Assembly: GCF_019599145.1 (NCBI RefSeq)
Contig: NZ_CP080647.1
Coordinates: 7,750,001 to 7,814,000, forward strand
Direction: 5' to 3'
Length of the DNA: 64,000 bases
Source of the DNA: Streptomyces akebiae
GTDB taxonomy: Bacteria > Actinomycetota > Actinomycetes > Streptomycetales > Streptomycetaceae
Of this stretch, positions 25,164 through 34,777 are shown in pieces (within the stretch, counting starts at the first letter, position 1; each line of letters opens with the position of its first letter). The notes beneath the pieces are model-generated. The model made no database searches. It was not told the DNA's origin and worked only from the letters and a program-made list of their open reading frames with translations. The position numbers and the translations under genes are program-made.

Positions 25164-27668
25164 ATGTCCCTCATGTCCGTACTGACGCGCGACGAAGCGC
25201 ATGCCCGTGCTCGGCTCCTCGACGTCCACCGCTACGAGATCGCACTCGACCTCACGCGCGGCGACGAGACCTTCGACTCCCGTACCGTCATCCACTTCAC
25301 CGTGCGGGGGAAGAAGAAGGCCGCGGACACCTTCGTCGAGCTCAAGCCCGCCGACCTGCGCTCCGTCACCCTCGACGGCGAACCCCTCGACCCGGCCACC
25401 CTCGACGGCAACCGCCTCCCCCTCAAGGGCCTCACCCCGGGCGAGCACGAACTGCGCGTCGACGCCGCCATGCGCTACTCCCGCACCGGCGAGGGCATGC
25501 ACCGCTTCACCGACCCCACCGACGGCGAGACCTACCTCTACACCCAGCTCTTCATGGACGACGTGCAGCGCGTCTTCGCCGCCTTCGACCAACCCGACCT
25601 CAAGGCCGCCTTCGACCTCACCGTCACCGCCCCCGAAGGCTGGACCGTCCTCGCCAACGGCATCACCGAGCGCCAGGACGACGGCACCTGGCGGGCCGCC
25701 ACCACCCCGCTGATCTCCACCTACCTCGTCGCCGTCGCCGCCGGCCCCTGGCACTCCGTGCGCACCGAACACCGCGGCCTGCCCTTCGGCATCCACTGCC
25801 GCCGCTCCCTCGCCCCCCACCTCGACACCGACGCCGACGAGATCCTCGACGTCACCCGCGCCCTCTTCGACCGCTACCACGAGAAGTTCGAGGAGCCGTA
25901 CCCCTTCGACTCCTACGACCAGGCGTTCGTCCCCGAGTTCAACGCCGGCGCCATGGAGAACCCCGGCCTCGTCACCTTCCGCGACGAGTTCGTCTACCGC
26001 TCCGCCGTCACCGACACCGAACGCCAGACCCGCGCCATGGTCATCGCCCACGAGATGGCCCACATGTGGTTCGGCGACCTCGTCACCCTCAAGTGGTGGG
26101 ACGACATCTGGCTCAACGAGTCCTTCGCCGAGTACATGGGCTACCAGACCCTCACCGAGGCCAGCCGCTTCACCGACACCTGGGTCGACTTCGGCGTCGC
26201 CCGCAAGGCCTGGGGCTACGACGCCGACCAGCGCCCCTCCACCCACCCCGTCGCCCCCGAGAACGTCGACGACACCGCCGCCGCCCTCCTCAACTTCGAC
26301 GGCATCTCCTACGCCAAGGGCGCCTCCGCCCTGCGGCAACTCGTCGCCTGGCTCGGCGAGAAGGACTTCCTCGCCGGCATCAACGCCCACTTCACCCGCC
26401 ACCGCTTCGGCAACGCCACCCTCGCCGACTTCATCGACAACCTCGCCGGCGCCACCGAACGCGACGTCCACGCCTGGGCCGACGCCTGGCTCCGCACCAC
26501 CGGCGTCGACACCCTCACCCCCGGGATCACCCGCGCCGCCGACGGCACCTACACCCTCACCGTCGACCACACCGGCAGCCGCCCCCACCGCATCGCCGTC
26601 GGCCTCTACGACCGGGACCACGGCGACGACCAGGGCCACCTCACCCTCCGCGACCGCGTCGAACTCGACCTCCCCCAGACCACCCCCCAGCCCATCGGCA
26701 AGCGCCCCGCACTCCTCCTCCTCAACGACGGCGACCTCACCTACGCCAAGGTCCGCTTCGACCCCGACTCCTTCACCGCCGTCACCGGCCACCTCTGCGG
26801 CCTGCCCGACCCGCTCACCCGCGCCGTCGTCTGGAACGCCCTGCGCGACGCCGTACGCGACGCCGAACTCCCGCCCACCGCCTACCTGGAGGCGGCCCGC
26901 ACCCACCTCCCCCGCGAGAGCGACCTCGCCATCGTCCAAGGCGTCCTCGCCTTCGCCGGCACCCAGGTCGCCGACCGCTTCCTCGCCCCCGAGCAGCGCG
27001 CCGCAGGCCTCGCCACCCTCGGCTCCCTGTGCCGCGACCTCATCCGCCGCACCGAGGACGGCGACAACCCCGGCCTGCGCCTCACCGCCGTACGCCACTT
27101 CATCGACGTCGCCGCCCACCCCGAGACCATCGCCGCCTGGCTCGCCGACGGCACGGTGCCCGGCGGGCCCGAACTCGACCCCGAACTGCGCTGGCGCGTC
27201 CTCGGCCGGCTCGCGGTCCTCGGCGCCGTCGACGCCGCCACGATCGACGCGGAACTGGAGCGGGACCCCAGCGCCAGCGGCCGGGAGGGCGCGGCCCGCT
27301 GCCGGGCCGCACTGCCCGAACCGGAGGCCAAGCGGGCCGCCTGGGAGGCGATGTTCACCGCCGACGACCTCTCCAACTACCTGTTCACCGCCACCGCCCA
27401 GGGCTTCTGGCAGCCGGAACAGGCGGAACTCCTCACGGAGTACGTCGAGCGCTACTGGGCCGACGCGGTCGCGCTGGCCGCCCGGCGCGGACCGGCCATC
27501 GCGGAAGCCGCGGGCCGGTGGGCCTTCCCGGTGTACGCGGTGGACCCCGAGACGCTGGGGCTGGGGGAGCGGTGCCTCCAGGACGGCGAGGTCATTCCGG
27601 CGCTGCGGCGGAAGTTGGTGGATCAGCTGGACGACCTGGCGCGTGCGCTGCGGGTGCGGGAGGCGTAG
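25164..27668 (+). CDS. pepN: Aminopeptidase N (M1 family)
   Basis: An 834-residue zinc aminopeptidase removing N-terminal residues from peptides in the cytosol. The exopeptidase motif GAMENPGLVTF (about 262) and the zinc site HEMAH (His296, Glu297, His300) with Glu319 in NESFAEY are intact. The C-terminal ERAP1-like domain is present, and length fits actinobacterial PepN. ATG at 25164 or nine bases later are both possible; neither has a strong ribosome site. Streptomyces genomes usually have more than one M1 enzyme, so this may not be the only PepN. Confidence 0.93.
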   Translation: MSLMSVLTRDEAHARARLLDVHRYEIALDLTRGDETFDSRTVIHFTVRGKKKAADTFVELKPADLRSVTLDGEPLDPATLDGNRLPLKGLTPGEHELRVDAAMRYSRTGEGMHRFTDPTDGETYLYTQLFMDDVQRVFAAFDQPDLKAAFDLTVTAPEGWTVLANGITERQDDGTWRAATTPLISTYLVAVAAGPWHSVRTEHRGLPFGIHCRRSLAPHLDTDADEILDVTRALFDRYHEKFEEPYPFDSYDQAFVPEFNAGAMENPGLVTFRDEFVYRSAVTDTERQTRAMVIAHEMAHMWFGDLVTLKWWDDIWLNESFAEYMGYQTLTEASRFTDTWVDFGVARKAWGYDADQRPSTHPVAPENVDDTAAALLNFDGISYAKGASALRQLVAWLGEKDFLAGINAHFTRHRFGNATLADFIDNLAGATERDVHAWADAWLRTTGVDTLTPGITRAADGTYTLTVDHTGSRPHRIAVGLYDRDHGDDQGHLTLRDRVELDLPQTTPQPIGKRPALLLLNDGDLTYAKVRFDPDSFTAVTGHLCGLPDPLTRAVVWNALRDAVRDAELPPTAYLEAARTHLPRESDLAIVQGVLAFAGTQVADRFLAPEQRAAGLATLGSLCRDLIRRTEDGDNPGLRLTAVRHFIDVAAHPETIAAWLADGTVPGGPELDPELRWRVLGRLAVLGAVDAATIDAELERDPSASGREGAARCRAALPEPEAKRAAWEAMFTADDLSNYLFTATAQGFWQPEQAELLTEYVERYWADAVALAARRGPAIAEAAGRWAFPVYAVDPETLGLGERCLQDGEVIPALRRKLVDQLDDLARALRVREA

Positions 27669-27724
27669 CCCCGGTCTCGCCGTGGGGGCTCGGGTGGGCT
27701 GCGGGCTCGCGGCTGTGTGTGGCC

Positions 27725-27757
27725 GGTCGCGCGGTTCCCCGCGCCCCTCCAGGGCGC
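27725..27757. repeat. Dispersed GC-rich palindrome, copy 2
   Basis: gtcgcgcggttccccgcgcc and the following cctccagggcgc lie between pepN and the decarboxylase gene. The core ccccgcgcccct also occurs at 51459-51474 and, inverted, at 51521-51536 and 22928. It is of the intergenic repeat type often seen behind Streptomyces genes. Confidence 0.5.
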
Positions 27758-27869
27758 GCTGGCGTTGAGGGCGTCCTCTCATACCCTCTTTCGGCTGTAA
27801 TCAACGGCCTTTTCGGGCTCGGCACCCGATTGGCGTACAAGATGGGATTCCCCGTGCTCGGAGGAATCC

Positions 27870-29243
27870 ATGACCGCTGCGCCCCTCGCCTCGGGACCCC
27901 AAGGTCCCGGCGCGCTCCGGCCGTTGCTCGACACCGTGCTCGACGCGTTGCGGGAAGGGGCCGAGACGCGGGGCGGCCCTCTCCCCTCCGGCGGCCCCGA
28001 GGCGGTCGCGGCCATGGTGCGGGACGCGCTCGGTGAGCCGCTGCCCGTCGACGGTGAGCCGGACGCCCTTCACCGCCTGGTCCGAGCCCTCGCCGCAGGC
28101 ACCGCCGACCCGGCCGACCCCCTGTGCGCGGCCCATCTGCACACCCCGCCGCTGGCCGTCGCCGCCGCCGCGGACCTCGCCGTCTCCGTCCTGAACCCTT
28201 CCCTCGACTCCTGGGACCAGGCCCCGGCCGCCTCCGCCCTCGAAGCACTGGTGACGCGGGCACTGGCCGCGGAGGCCGGCGCCGCCGACGCGCTGGTCAC
28301 CACCGGGGGCACCGAATCCAACCAACTCGCCCTGCTCCTGGCCCGGGAGACCCACCCCGGCGTACGACTCGTCTGCGGAGCCAACGCCCACCACTCCCTG
28401 GTCCGCGCCGCCTGGCTGCTCGGACTGCCCGAGCCCGTCGTCATCCCGACCCCGGCCGGCACCCTCGACCCCGCCGCCCTGGACGACGCCCTCACCCACC
28501 TCCCCGGCCCCCTCCTCGTCGCCGCCACCGCCGGCACCACCGACGCCGGACTCATCGACCCCCTGCCCGCCATCGCCGACCTGTGCCAGGCCCACGGAGC
28601 CCGCCTCCACCTCGACGCGGCATACGGCGGCGGCCTCCTCTTCAGCGACCGGCACCGCGCCCGCCTCGACGGCCTCGCCCGCGCCCACACCATCACCCTG
28701 GACCTGCACAAACTGGGCTGGCAGCCGGTCGCCGCCGGACTCCTCGCCGTACGGGACACGGCAGACCTCGCCGCACTGGACCACCGCGCCGACTACCTGA
28801 ACGCCGACGACGACACCGAGGCCGGCCTGCCCGACCTCCTCGGCCGGTCCCTGCGCACCACCCGGCGGCCCGACATCCTGAAGACCGCCGTCACCCTCAA
28901 GACCCTGGGACGCACCGGACTCGGCCGACTCGTCGACCAGGTCTGCGCCCTCGCCCAGGAGTTCGCCGCCACCGTCGAGGCGCACCCCGCCTTCGAGCTC
29001 TACGACCGGCCCACCCTCAGCACGGTCCTCTTCCGGCCCGCCGGAGCCTCCGACACCACCGTCGCCGGCATCCGCCGCCGGCTCCTCCACGACGGCCGGG
29101 CCGTCCTGGGCCGCGCCTTACTCGACGACCGGCTGTGGCTCAAGACCACCCTGCTCAACCCCCACACCCGGCCGGCCGACCTCACCGCCCTGCTGAAGCT
29201 CGTCGACCTCGCAGCACTCGCCGAAGGACACACCCCCACATGA
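27870..29243 (+). CDS. PLP-dependent decarboxylase, DesA-like, containing a TTA codon
   Basis: A 457-residue group II PLP decarboxylase. Motifs are SVLNPSLDSWDQAPA (like NSSLDTWDQ of DesA), TTGGTESNQLALLLARE, HLDAAYGGGLLF, and LDLHKLGWQPV with the cofactor Lys281. DesA makes cadaverine from lysine for desferrioxamine; substrate here may be lysine, ornithine or another amino acid. The start ATG follows CGGAGGAATCC. Codon 417 is TTA (29118-29120), very rare in these genomes and read only by the bldA tRNA, so translation may be developmentally controlled. It overlaps the N-hydroxylase gene by 4 bp. No iron box was found upstream. Confidence 0.87.
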   Translation: MTAAPLASGPQGPGALRPLLDTVLDALREGAETRGGPLPSGGPEAVAAMVRDALGEPLPVDGEPDALHRLVRALAAGTADPADPLCAAHLHTPPLAVAAAADLAVSVLNPSLDSWDQAPAASALEALVTRALAAEAGAADALVTTGGTESNQLALLLARETHPGVRLVCGANAHHSLVRAAWLLGLPEPVVIPTPAGTLDPAALDDALTHLPGPLLVAATAGTTDAGLIDPLPAIADLCQAHGARLHLDAAYGGGLLFSDRHRARLDGLARAHTITLDLHKLGWQPVAAGLLAVRDTADLAALDHRADYLNADDDTEAGLPDLLGRSLRTTRRPDILKTAVTLKTLGRTGLGRLVDQVCALAQEFAATVEAHPAFELYDRPTLSTVLFRPAGASDTTVAGIRRRLLHDGRAVLGRALLDDRLWLKTTLLNPHTRPADLTALLKLVDLAALAEGHTPT

Positions 29244-30676
29244 GCACGACCCCCGCGCACGACCGGCCCGACCCCGAAGCCCCCCGCGACCTCGTCGGCG
29301 TCGGCATCGGACCGGCCAACCTCTCCCTCGCCGCCCTCGCCCACCCGCTCGCCGAACTCGACGCCGTCTTCTACGAGCGGCGCCCCGGCTTCGACTGGCA
29401 CCCGGGGCTGCTCATCGACGGTGCCACGGTCCAAGTGCCGTTCCTGGCCGACCTGGTGACCCTGGCCGACCCGGTGAGCCCCTGGTCGTTCCTGAACTAC
29501 CTCAGGACCCGCGACCGGCTCTTCCCCTTCTACTTCGCCGAGCGGTTCCACATCCAGCGCGCCGAGTACGACGCCTACTGCCGCTGGGTCGCCGAGAACC
29601 TCCCCGGACTGCGCTTCGGCCACCAGGTCGACTCGGTGCGCTGGAACCCCGAACGGGACCTGTTCGAGGTCGACTTCAGCAGACTCGACGGCGACGGAGA
29701 GGTCGAGGCGCTCGGCCGCACCCACGCCCGGAACATCGTGCTCGGCGTCGGCACCGAACCGTACGTCCCCGAACCCCTCAAGCCGCTCGTCGAGGCGCCC
29801 GGCGTGCCCGTCATCCACGCCGCGGACTACCTCGGCGAGCGCGACCGCCTGCTCACCGCCGGACACGTCACCGTCATCGGCGCCGGACAGTCCGGCGCGG
29901 AGGTCTTCCTCGATCTGCTCCGGCACCGACCCGCCGGCCGTGAAGGGCTGCACTGGCTGGGCCGGACCGAGGCGTTCGCACCCATGGAGTACTCCAAGCT
30001 GGGCCTGGAACACTTCACCCCCGACTACACCCGCTACTTCCACGCCCTCGCCGAACCCACCCGGGACCGGCTCGTCGCCGCCCAGTGGCAGCTCCACAAG
30101 GGCATCGGCGCCGACACCATCGCCGCCATCCACGACGAGCTGTACCGCCGCACCCTCGACGGCGGCTGGCCCGACGCCGTCCTCACCCCCGGTGTGCACG
30201 TCCGCACCGCGGGCCGGCTCGCCACCACCAGGGTCGAACTCCACCTCGAACACAGCGAGCAGGGCACCCGCTCCCGCCTCACCACCGACGCCGTCGTCCT
30301 CGCCACCGGCTATCAGGAACGCCCCCTGGACCGTGTCCTCGCCGGCCTCGACCCGTACATGCGGCGCGACAGCCGCGAGCGGCCCCGCGTCGACGAGAGG
30401 TTCCGGATGATCCTCGACCCGTCCGTCACCGCCTCCGGCTGCCACGTCTACGTCCAGAACGCCGAACTGCACACCCACGGCGTCGGCGCCCCCGACCTGG
30501 GCCTCGCCGCCTGGCGCAGCGCCACCATCCTCAACACCCTCACCGGCAAGGAGCCCTATCCCCTGCCCGGCCGCACCGCCTTCACCACCTTCGGCCTCGA
30601 ACCCCGGCCGCAGATCCCGCCCGCGCGCAGGCCCGACTCCACCGTCACCCTCACGCCCCTCGTCGACGTAAGGTAA
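29240..30676 (+). CDS. Lysine/ornithine/diamine N-hydroxylase, DesB-like flavoprotein
   Basis: A 478-residue NADPH- and FAD-dependent N-hydroxylating monooxygenase. Motifs are GVGIGPANLSLAALA (FAD site, about residues 20-34), FDWHPGLLIDGATVQVPFL and DLVTLADPVSPWSFLNYL (family signature), VIGAGQSGAEVFLDLL (NADPH site, about 213), and LATGYQ near residue 355. With the preceding decarboxylase it probably converts an amino acid to an N-hydroxydiamine, as DesA/DesB do for cadaverine. The acyltransferase (DesC) and synthetase (DesD) are not here, so the final product is unknown. ATG at 29240 overlaps the upstream stop. Confidence 0.88.
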   Translation: MSTTPAHDRPDPEAPRDLVGVGIGPANLSLAALAHPLAELDAVFYERRPGFDWHPGLLIDGATVQVPFLADLVTLADPVSPWSFLNYLRTRDRLFPFYFAERFHIQRAEYDAYCRWVAENLPGLRFGHQVDSVRWNPERDLFEVDFSRLDGDGEVEALGRTHARNIVLGVGTEPYVPEPLKPLVEAPGVPVIHAADYLGERDRLLTAGHVTVIGAGQSGAEVFLDLLRHRPAGREGLHWLGRTEAFAPMEYSKLGLEHFTPDYTRYFHALAEPTRDRLVAAQWQLHKGIGADTIAAIHDELYRRTLDGGWPDAVLTPGVHVRTAGRLATTRVELHLEHSEQGTRSRLTTDAVVLATGYQERPLDRVLAGLDPYMRRDSRERPRVDERFRMILDPSVTASGCHVYVQNAELHTHGVGAPDLGLAAWRSATILNTLTGKEPYPLPGRTAFTTFGLEPRPQIPPARRPDSTVTLTPLVDVR

Positions 30677-30705
30677 TCGAAGAGTAAAGAAGTAGGGCAG
30701 GAGTG

Positions 30706-30734
30706 GTGACGGCTGCAGAGAAACTGCCTACCTT
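30706..30734 (+). promoter_or_regulatory. Candidate promoter giving a leaderless SGNH hydrolase mRNA
   Basis: GTGACG (30706-30711) and TACCTT (30729-30734) are separated by 17 bp. The -10 lies six bases before the ATG at 30741, so transcription would begin at the A of ATG. The ATG has no ribosome site, which fits. Confidence 0.4.
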
Positions 30735-30740
30735 TCGCTC

Positions 30741-31904
30741 ATGGCCAGCACCCGCGCAGGCAAGACCTGGATCGCCGCCCACCGCTCCGCCGTCATCGAC
30801 CCGCACGAAGCCTTCAAACTCTTCGAGGTCCGAGGCTTCACCGACCAGACCGTACGCCAGACCCTGCGCCCCACCGGCGGCGGCGAGGCCCTGCGCGTCC
30901 ACCTCAGCAACCGCTACGGCCGCACCCCCCTGGAGATCGGCGGCGCCCACCTCGCCCACCGCGTCGAGGACAGCACCATCGACCCCACCACCGACGTCAC
31001 CCTCCTCTTCGGCGGCGCCGAGGCCGTCACCGTCCCACCCGGCGAGGAGATCGTCAGCGACCCCGTGGAAACCCCCGTCACAGCCGGCCAGGAACTCGCC
31101 CTCAGTCTCTACCTCCCCGGCGACACCGGCCTCACCACCCACAGCGCCATCCCCCACGACGTCGGCCACGCCGTCCCCGGCGACCAGCTCACCGCCGAAT
31201 CCCTCGACGAGTCCGACGAACTCATCACCGGGCACTTCGTCACCGGCATCGACGTCCTCGCCCCCGACACCCCCCGCATCGCCGTCGCCTTCGGCGACTC
31301 CTGGATCGAGGGCATGGCCACCACCCCCGGCACCGGCCACAGCTTCCCCGCCCAGCTCGACCGCCGCCTCACCCACGGCTGGATCGTCACCACCGGCATC
31401 TCCGGCAACCGGCTCCTCACCGACGAGATAGGCGCCCACCTGCTCTCCAGGGTGCAGCACGACGTCCTCGACGTGCCCGGCGTCAGCCACGTCATCATCC
31501 ACACCGGACTCAACGACCTCGGCCTGCCCGGCGCCATCGCCTTCCCCGAACCCGCCAAACTCCCCACCGCCGCCGACCTGATCACCGGGCTCACCGCCCT
31601 CGCCGACCGCCTCCACAGCGCGGGCCTCACCGTCATCGGCACCACCCTCGGCCCCTACGCCGGCACCGTCTACCCCGGCTACGACAGCGAAGAGGGCCAG
31701 ACCGTACGCGCCGAGGTCAACACCTGGCTCCTCGGCGACAGCCACCCCTTCGACGCCGTCGTCGACATCGCCGCAGCCGTCGCGGACCCGGACCACCCCA
31801 CCCGCATCCGCGACGCCTACAACAGCGGCGACGGCCTCCACCTCAACGACGCCGGCGCGAAAGCCATCGCCGACGCCGTCGACCTGTCCCTCCTGGACCT
31901 CTAG
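30741..31904 (+). CDS. SGNH/GDSL-family hydrolase
   Basis: A 387-residue esterase-like protein. The N-terminal ~170 residues form a beta-rich accessory domain, and the C-terminal part is an SGNH hydrolase. Catalytic Ser187 lies in AFGDSWIEG, Gly in ISGNRLL, Asn in HTGLNDLG, and Asp364/His367 in DGLHLND. No signal peptide is present, so it is likely cytosolic, unlike most secreted GDSL lipases. Substrate unknown. It starts 64 bp after the DesB-like gene but seems to have its own promoter; it converges on the 5'-nucleotidase with only 13 bp between stops. Confidence 0.87.
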   Translation: MASTRAGKTWIAAHRSAVIDPHEAFKLFEVRGFTDQTVRQTLRPTGGGEALRVHLSNRYGRTPLEIGGAHLAHRVEDSTIDPTTDVTLLFGGAEAVTVPPGEEIVSDPVETPVTAGQELALSLYLPGDTGLTTHSAIPHDVGHAVPGDQLTAESLDESDELITGHFVTGIDVLAPDTPRIAVAFGDSWIEGMATTPGTGHSFPAQLDRRLTHGWIVTTGISGNRLLTDEIGAHLLSRVQHDVLDVPGVSHVIIHTGLNDLGLPGAIAFPEPAKLPTAADLITGLTALADRLHSAGLTVIGTTLGPYAGTVYPGYDSEEGQTVRAEVNTWLLGDSHPFDAVVDIAAAVADPDHPTRIRDAYNSGDGLHLNDAGAKAIADAVDLSLLDL

Positions 31905-31917
31905 AACCCCTGGACCT

Positions 31918-33726
31918 TTAGAAGACCGGCGAACCGTTCCGCGTCAGCTTCCAGTCCACCGAAGCGAACTCCGCCGGGTCGATCGCACCCTTCGCCTTCA
32001 CCCACGCGATCATCGTGTTACGGATCTCGTCCGAGTTCGACCACAGCAGCTGCGCCGCGGCCACATGCGGGAAGTTGCCACCGCCGTTGGCCCGGTAGTT
32101 GTTCACCGCGAACACGAACTTCTGCTCGTCCGCGAGCGGAGCACCCTCGAACCGCACGTTCGTGATGCGCGACCCCGCGGGCTTCGCGATGTCGATCTCG
32201 TACGACAGCCCGCTCACCGCGTCGTAGTTGTAGTCCGGCGTCCCGTTCGCGTTCGTCAGCTTCGCCGGATCGACCGCCGCGTCCGCCGCCGTCTGCACGA
32301 AGTAGTTCGCCGAGAACTCCAGATACGCCTTCATCTGCGCACCCGTCATCAGACGCGCCTCCAGCGTGTTCTCGAAGACGTACAGACCGGCGACATCCCG
32401 GATGGTGACGTTCCCCGCCGGAATCACCGCGCTCCGCGAGAACGCGGCCGCCTGCGACAGCACCGGCAGCGACCCGTACTCGGTCGCCGCGAGCGCCTGC
32501 TTCACCGTGTCGGCCTGGATGTGGTTGATCAGATCGATGATCGCCACATCCTTGTACGGCGCCTCCACCGACGTCATCTCGGCGGCATTCGTACCGATGA
32601 CCTGATTGACGTACGCCACGACCTTCTCGTGCTCGTCACCGAGCATCTTCACGATCGCCGGGTCCTCCTCCACCGTGTTGGAGTTGAGCACCTGCGCCGC
32701 GACCTTCTCGACCTTCCAGCAGCCCTTGCTCCACACCAGCTCGAAGTCGAACAGCGTCAGCCGCTGCCCCCACTTCAGCGGCTCCGACAGCACGACCCGC
32801 TTGCCCGTCTCCTTGTTCGTGACGAAGTACTCCGGGATCTCCGTGTGCGCGTGCCCGACGAGAATCGCGTCGATCCCGGGCACCTGCTCGGCGACGAGCC
32901 CGGCGGCGTTCTCGATGTACGGCAGCTGATCACCGTACGACGACGTCCCCGACGAACCGCTGTGCGCCGACACGATGACGACATCCGCCCCCATCGACCG
33001 CAGCTTCGGCACCCACTTCGCCGCCTGCTCCTCCAGCCCCGGGAACGTCATCTTCCCCTGCACGTTCGCCTTGTCCCAGATCGCGATACCCGGGTTGGTC
33101 AGCCCGAGGACCGCCACCTTCACATCCCGCCCGTGCGGCGTACGCAGCCGGTGCATGCTGTACGGCGGGAAGGCCGGACGCAGCGTCTTCGCGTCCAGCG
33201 CGTTCGCCCCGAGCAACGGGAAACGACACTGCTCCTGGAACTTCCGCAGCACCGGGATGCCGTAGTTGAACTCGTGGTTGCCCAGCGCCGCCGCGTCGTA
33301 GTCGATCGCGTTCATCGCCTGCGCCATCGGGTGCACCGGACCACCCTTCGCGGTGATCGGGTCGACCTTCGCGTAGTAGTACGACAGCTGCGTGCCCTGA
33401 ATGGTGTCACCGGCGTCGATGAGCAGCGTGTTCCGGCGCCCCTTCTCCTCGCGGATCCGGTTGACCAGCGTGGAGATCTTCGCCAGACCGACGTCGTTGT
33501 GCGCCTTGTCGTCGAACTCCTTGTCCGTGAAGTAGTCCCAGTTGAAGACGTTCCCGTGCAGGTCCGTCGTCCCCATCACGGTGAAGCTGTACCGCTTCGG
33601 AGCCCTCTTCCCGTCGGCCTTCACCTCGGCCGCCTGCGCACTAGGAGCGAGCGCCGTACCGGCGACGGCCACACCCGCACCGGTCACGGCCGACTTCTTC
33701 AGGAACTTCCGGCGGTTCAGGGGCAT
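31918..33726 (-). CDS. Tat-exported 5'-nucleotidase/2',3'-cyclic phosphodiesterase
   Basis: A 602-residue secreted metallophosphoesterase that scavenges phosphate and nucleosides. The N terminus is a Tat signal (NRRKFLKKSAVTGAGVAVAG, cleavage after SAQA about residue 33). The calcineurin-like domain has TTDLHGN, DAGDTIQGT, LGNHEFNYG, SAHSGSSG and VGHAHTEIP. The C-terminal 5'-nucleotidase domain contains the substrate-stacking region near NNYRANGGGNFPHV. ATG at 33726 follows CGAGGAG. Two metal ions are expected. No Pho box was evident in the short gap upstream. Confidence 0.93.
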   Translation of the reverse strand: MPLNRRKFLKKSAVTGAGVAVAGTALAPSAQAAEVKADGKRAPKRYSFTVMGTTDLHGNVFNWDYFTDKEFDDKAHNDVGLAKISTLVNRIREEKGRRNTLLIDAGDTIQGTQLSYYYAKVDPITAKGGPVHPMAQAMNAIDYDAAALGNHEFNYGIPVLRKFQEQCRFPLLGANALDAKTLRPAFPPYSMHRLRTPHGRDVKVAVLGLTNPGIAIWDKANVQGKMTFPGLEEQAAKWVPKLRSMGADVVIVSAHSGSSGTSSYGDQLPYIENAAGLVAEQVPGIDAILVGHAHTEIPEYFVTNKETGKRVVLSEPLKWGQRLTLFDFELVWSKGCWKVEKVAAQVLNSNTVEEDPAIVKMLGDEHEKVVAYVNQVIGTNAAEMTSVEAPYKDVAIIDLINHIQADTVKQALAATEYGSLPVLSQAAAFSRSAVIPAGNVTIRDVAGLYVFENTLEARLMTGAQMKAYLEFSANYFVQTAADAAVDPAKLTNANGTPDYNYDAVSGLSYEIDIAKPAGSRITNVRFEGAPLADEQKFVFAVNNYRANGGGNFPHVAAAQLLWSNSDEIRNTMIAWVKAKGAIDPAEFASVDWKLTRNGSPVF

Positions 33727-33903
33727 CTCGGGGCACTCCTCGGAGGAACGGACGATCGCAACGCGCGTAGACAGGGTCGACAGTGGACGCCACAACGCGC
33801 GTAGATTCTGACCCGACCCGCCCCCGCCGCAACAGACCCCCCAGGTTGCGATCTGATGACCAGCCGGGCCCGCCGCCAGGCCATCGGTGACAGAGTGGGG
33901 CGT

Positions 33904-34623
33904 ATGACCACCAGTCCAGAGGAAGCCCAGCCCGCCGCCGTCCCCTACGGCACCCCCGACGCGCCCCGCATCGCCGTACGCGGCGAAACCCGCCTCGAAG
34001 TCGACCCCGAGATAGCCCGCATCGGAGTCACCGTCTTCGCCCGGGGCAAGGACCGGCGCGCCGCCCTCGACGACCTCACCCGCCGCAACGCCACCGTCCT
34101 CGACCTGGTCAAGACCTACGGCGAAGCAGTGGAACGACTGGAGACCGGCGCCTTCTCCATCACCCCCGAACTGAAGGAGAAAGGCAGAGGCGAACGGATC
34201 CAGGCCTACCACGGCCGCGTCCACATCACCGCCGACCTCACCGACTTCACCGCACTCGGCGAACTCACCACCCGCCTCGCCGACCTGGACCTCACCCGAG
34301 TCGACGGCCCCTGGTGGTCCCTCCGCCCCGACTCGCCCGCCCACAAACAGGCCCGGCAGAAAGCGGTGAAGGAGGCGGTGCAACGCGCCCGGGAGTACGC
34401 CGAAGCCCTCGGCACCACCCTCGCCGCCCTGGTCGAACTCGCCGACATCGGCGCCGAAGCCCCCCAGCCCGTCCGCCCCGGGGCCCCCGGCGGCCTCATG
34501 CGCTCCGCCCGAGCCAAGGGCGCCGACGACACCGACGCCCCGCCCCTCGACCTCGAACCCCAACGCCAGCGCGTCTACGCACAGGTCAACGCCCGCTTCA
34601 CGATGCGGCCACCACGCCTGTGA
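33904..34623 (+). CDS. SIMPL-domain (DUF541) protein
   Basis: A 239-residue SIMPL/DUF541 protein. The domain spans about residues 20-225, from IAVRGETRLEVDPEIARIGVTVFARGKDR-type strands to the end, with QARQKAVKEAVQRAREYAEALG as the conserved helix. Members form oligomers and have been linked to stress tolerance, but no biochemical activity is established. No signal peptide is seen. The ATG at 33904 has only a weak GTGGGG upstream; ATG at 33856 would add 16 residues. A strong terminator follows. Confidence 0.85.
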   Translation: MTTSPEEAQPAAVPYGTPDAPRIAVRGETRLEVDPEIARIGVTVFARGKDRRAALDDLTRRNATVLDLVKTYGEAVERLETGAFSITPELKEKGRGERIQAYHGRVHITADLTDFTALGELTTRLADLDLTRVDGPWWSLRPDSPAHKQARQKAVKEAVQRAREYAEALGTTLAALVELADIGAEAPQPVRPGAPGGLMRSARAKGADDTDAPPLDLEPQRQRVYAQVNARFTMRPPRL

Positions 34624-34643
34624 CGCACCTCGTCGCACGGGGA

Positions 34644-34671
34644 GGGTGAAGGGGCCGGGGCCCCTTCACCC
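34644..34671 (+). terminator. Terminator after the SIMPL gene
   Basis: Arms gggtgaagggg (34644-34654) and ccccttcaccc (34661-34671) pair perfectly around ccgggg. It separates the SIMPL gene from pyk. Confidence 0.8.
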
Positions 34672-34777
34672 CACTTCATCATCTGATGACACCTTGTCAA
34701 TTACCCTTCACCCGAAGGCCGTTGAGTGGTCACGCTCCGCCAAGTCGCTACCGGCGGGTAAGCCATAGGCTCGAACC

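Noticed and set aside
25155..27782. 875-codon antisense frame opposite pepN
   Set aside because: Gly/Val/Glu/Ala-rich shadow of a clear M1 aminopeptidase, no domain and no ribosome site.
27763..27869. Iron-box (DmdR/IdeR) operator upstream of the DesA-like gene
   Set aside because: No sequence close to TTAGGTTAGGCTAACCTAA was found, so iron control is not claimed.
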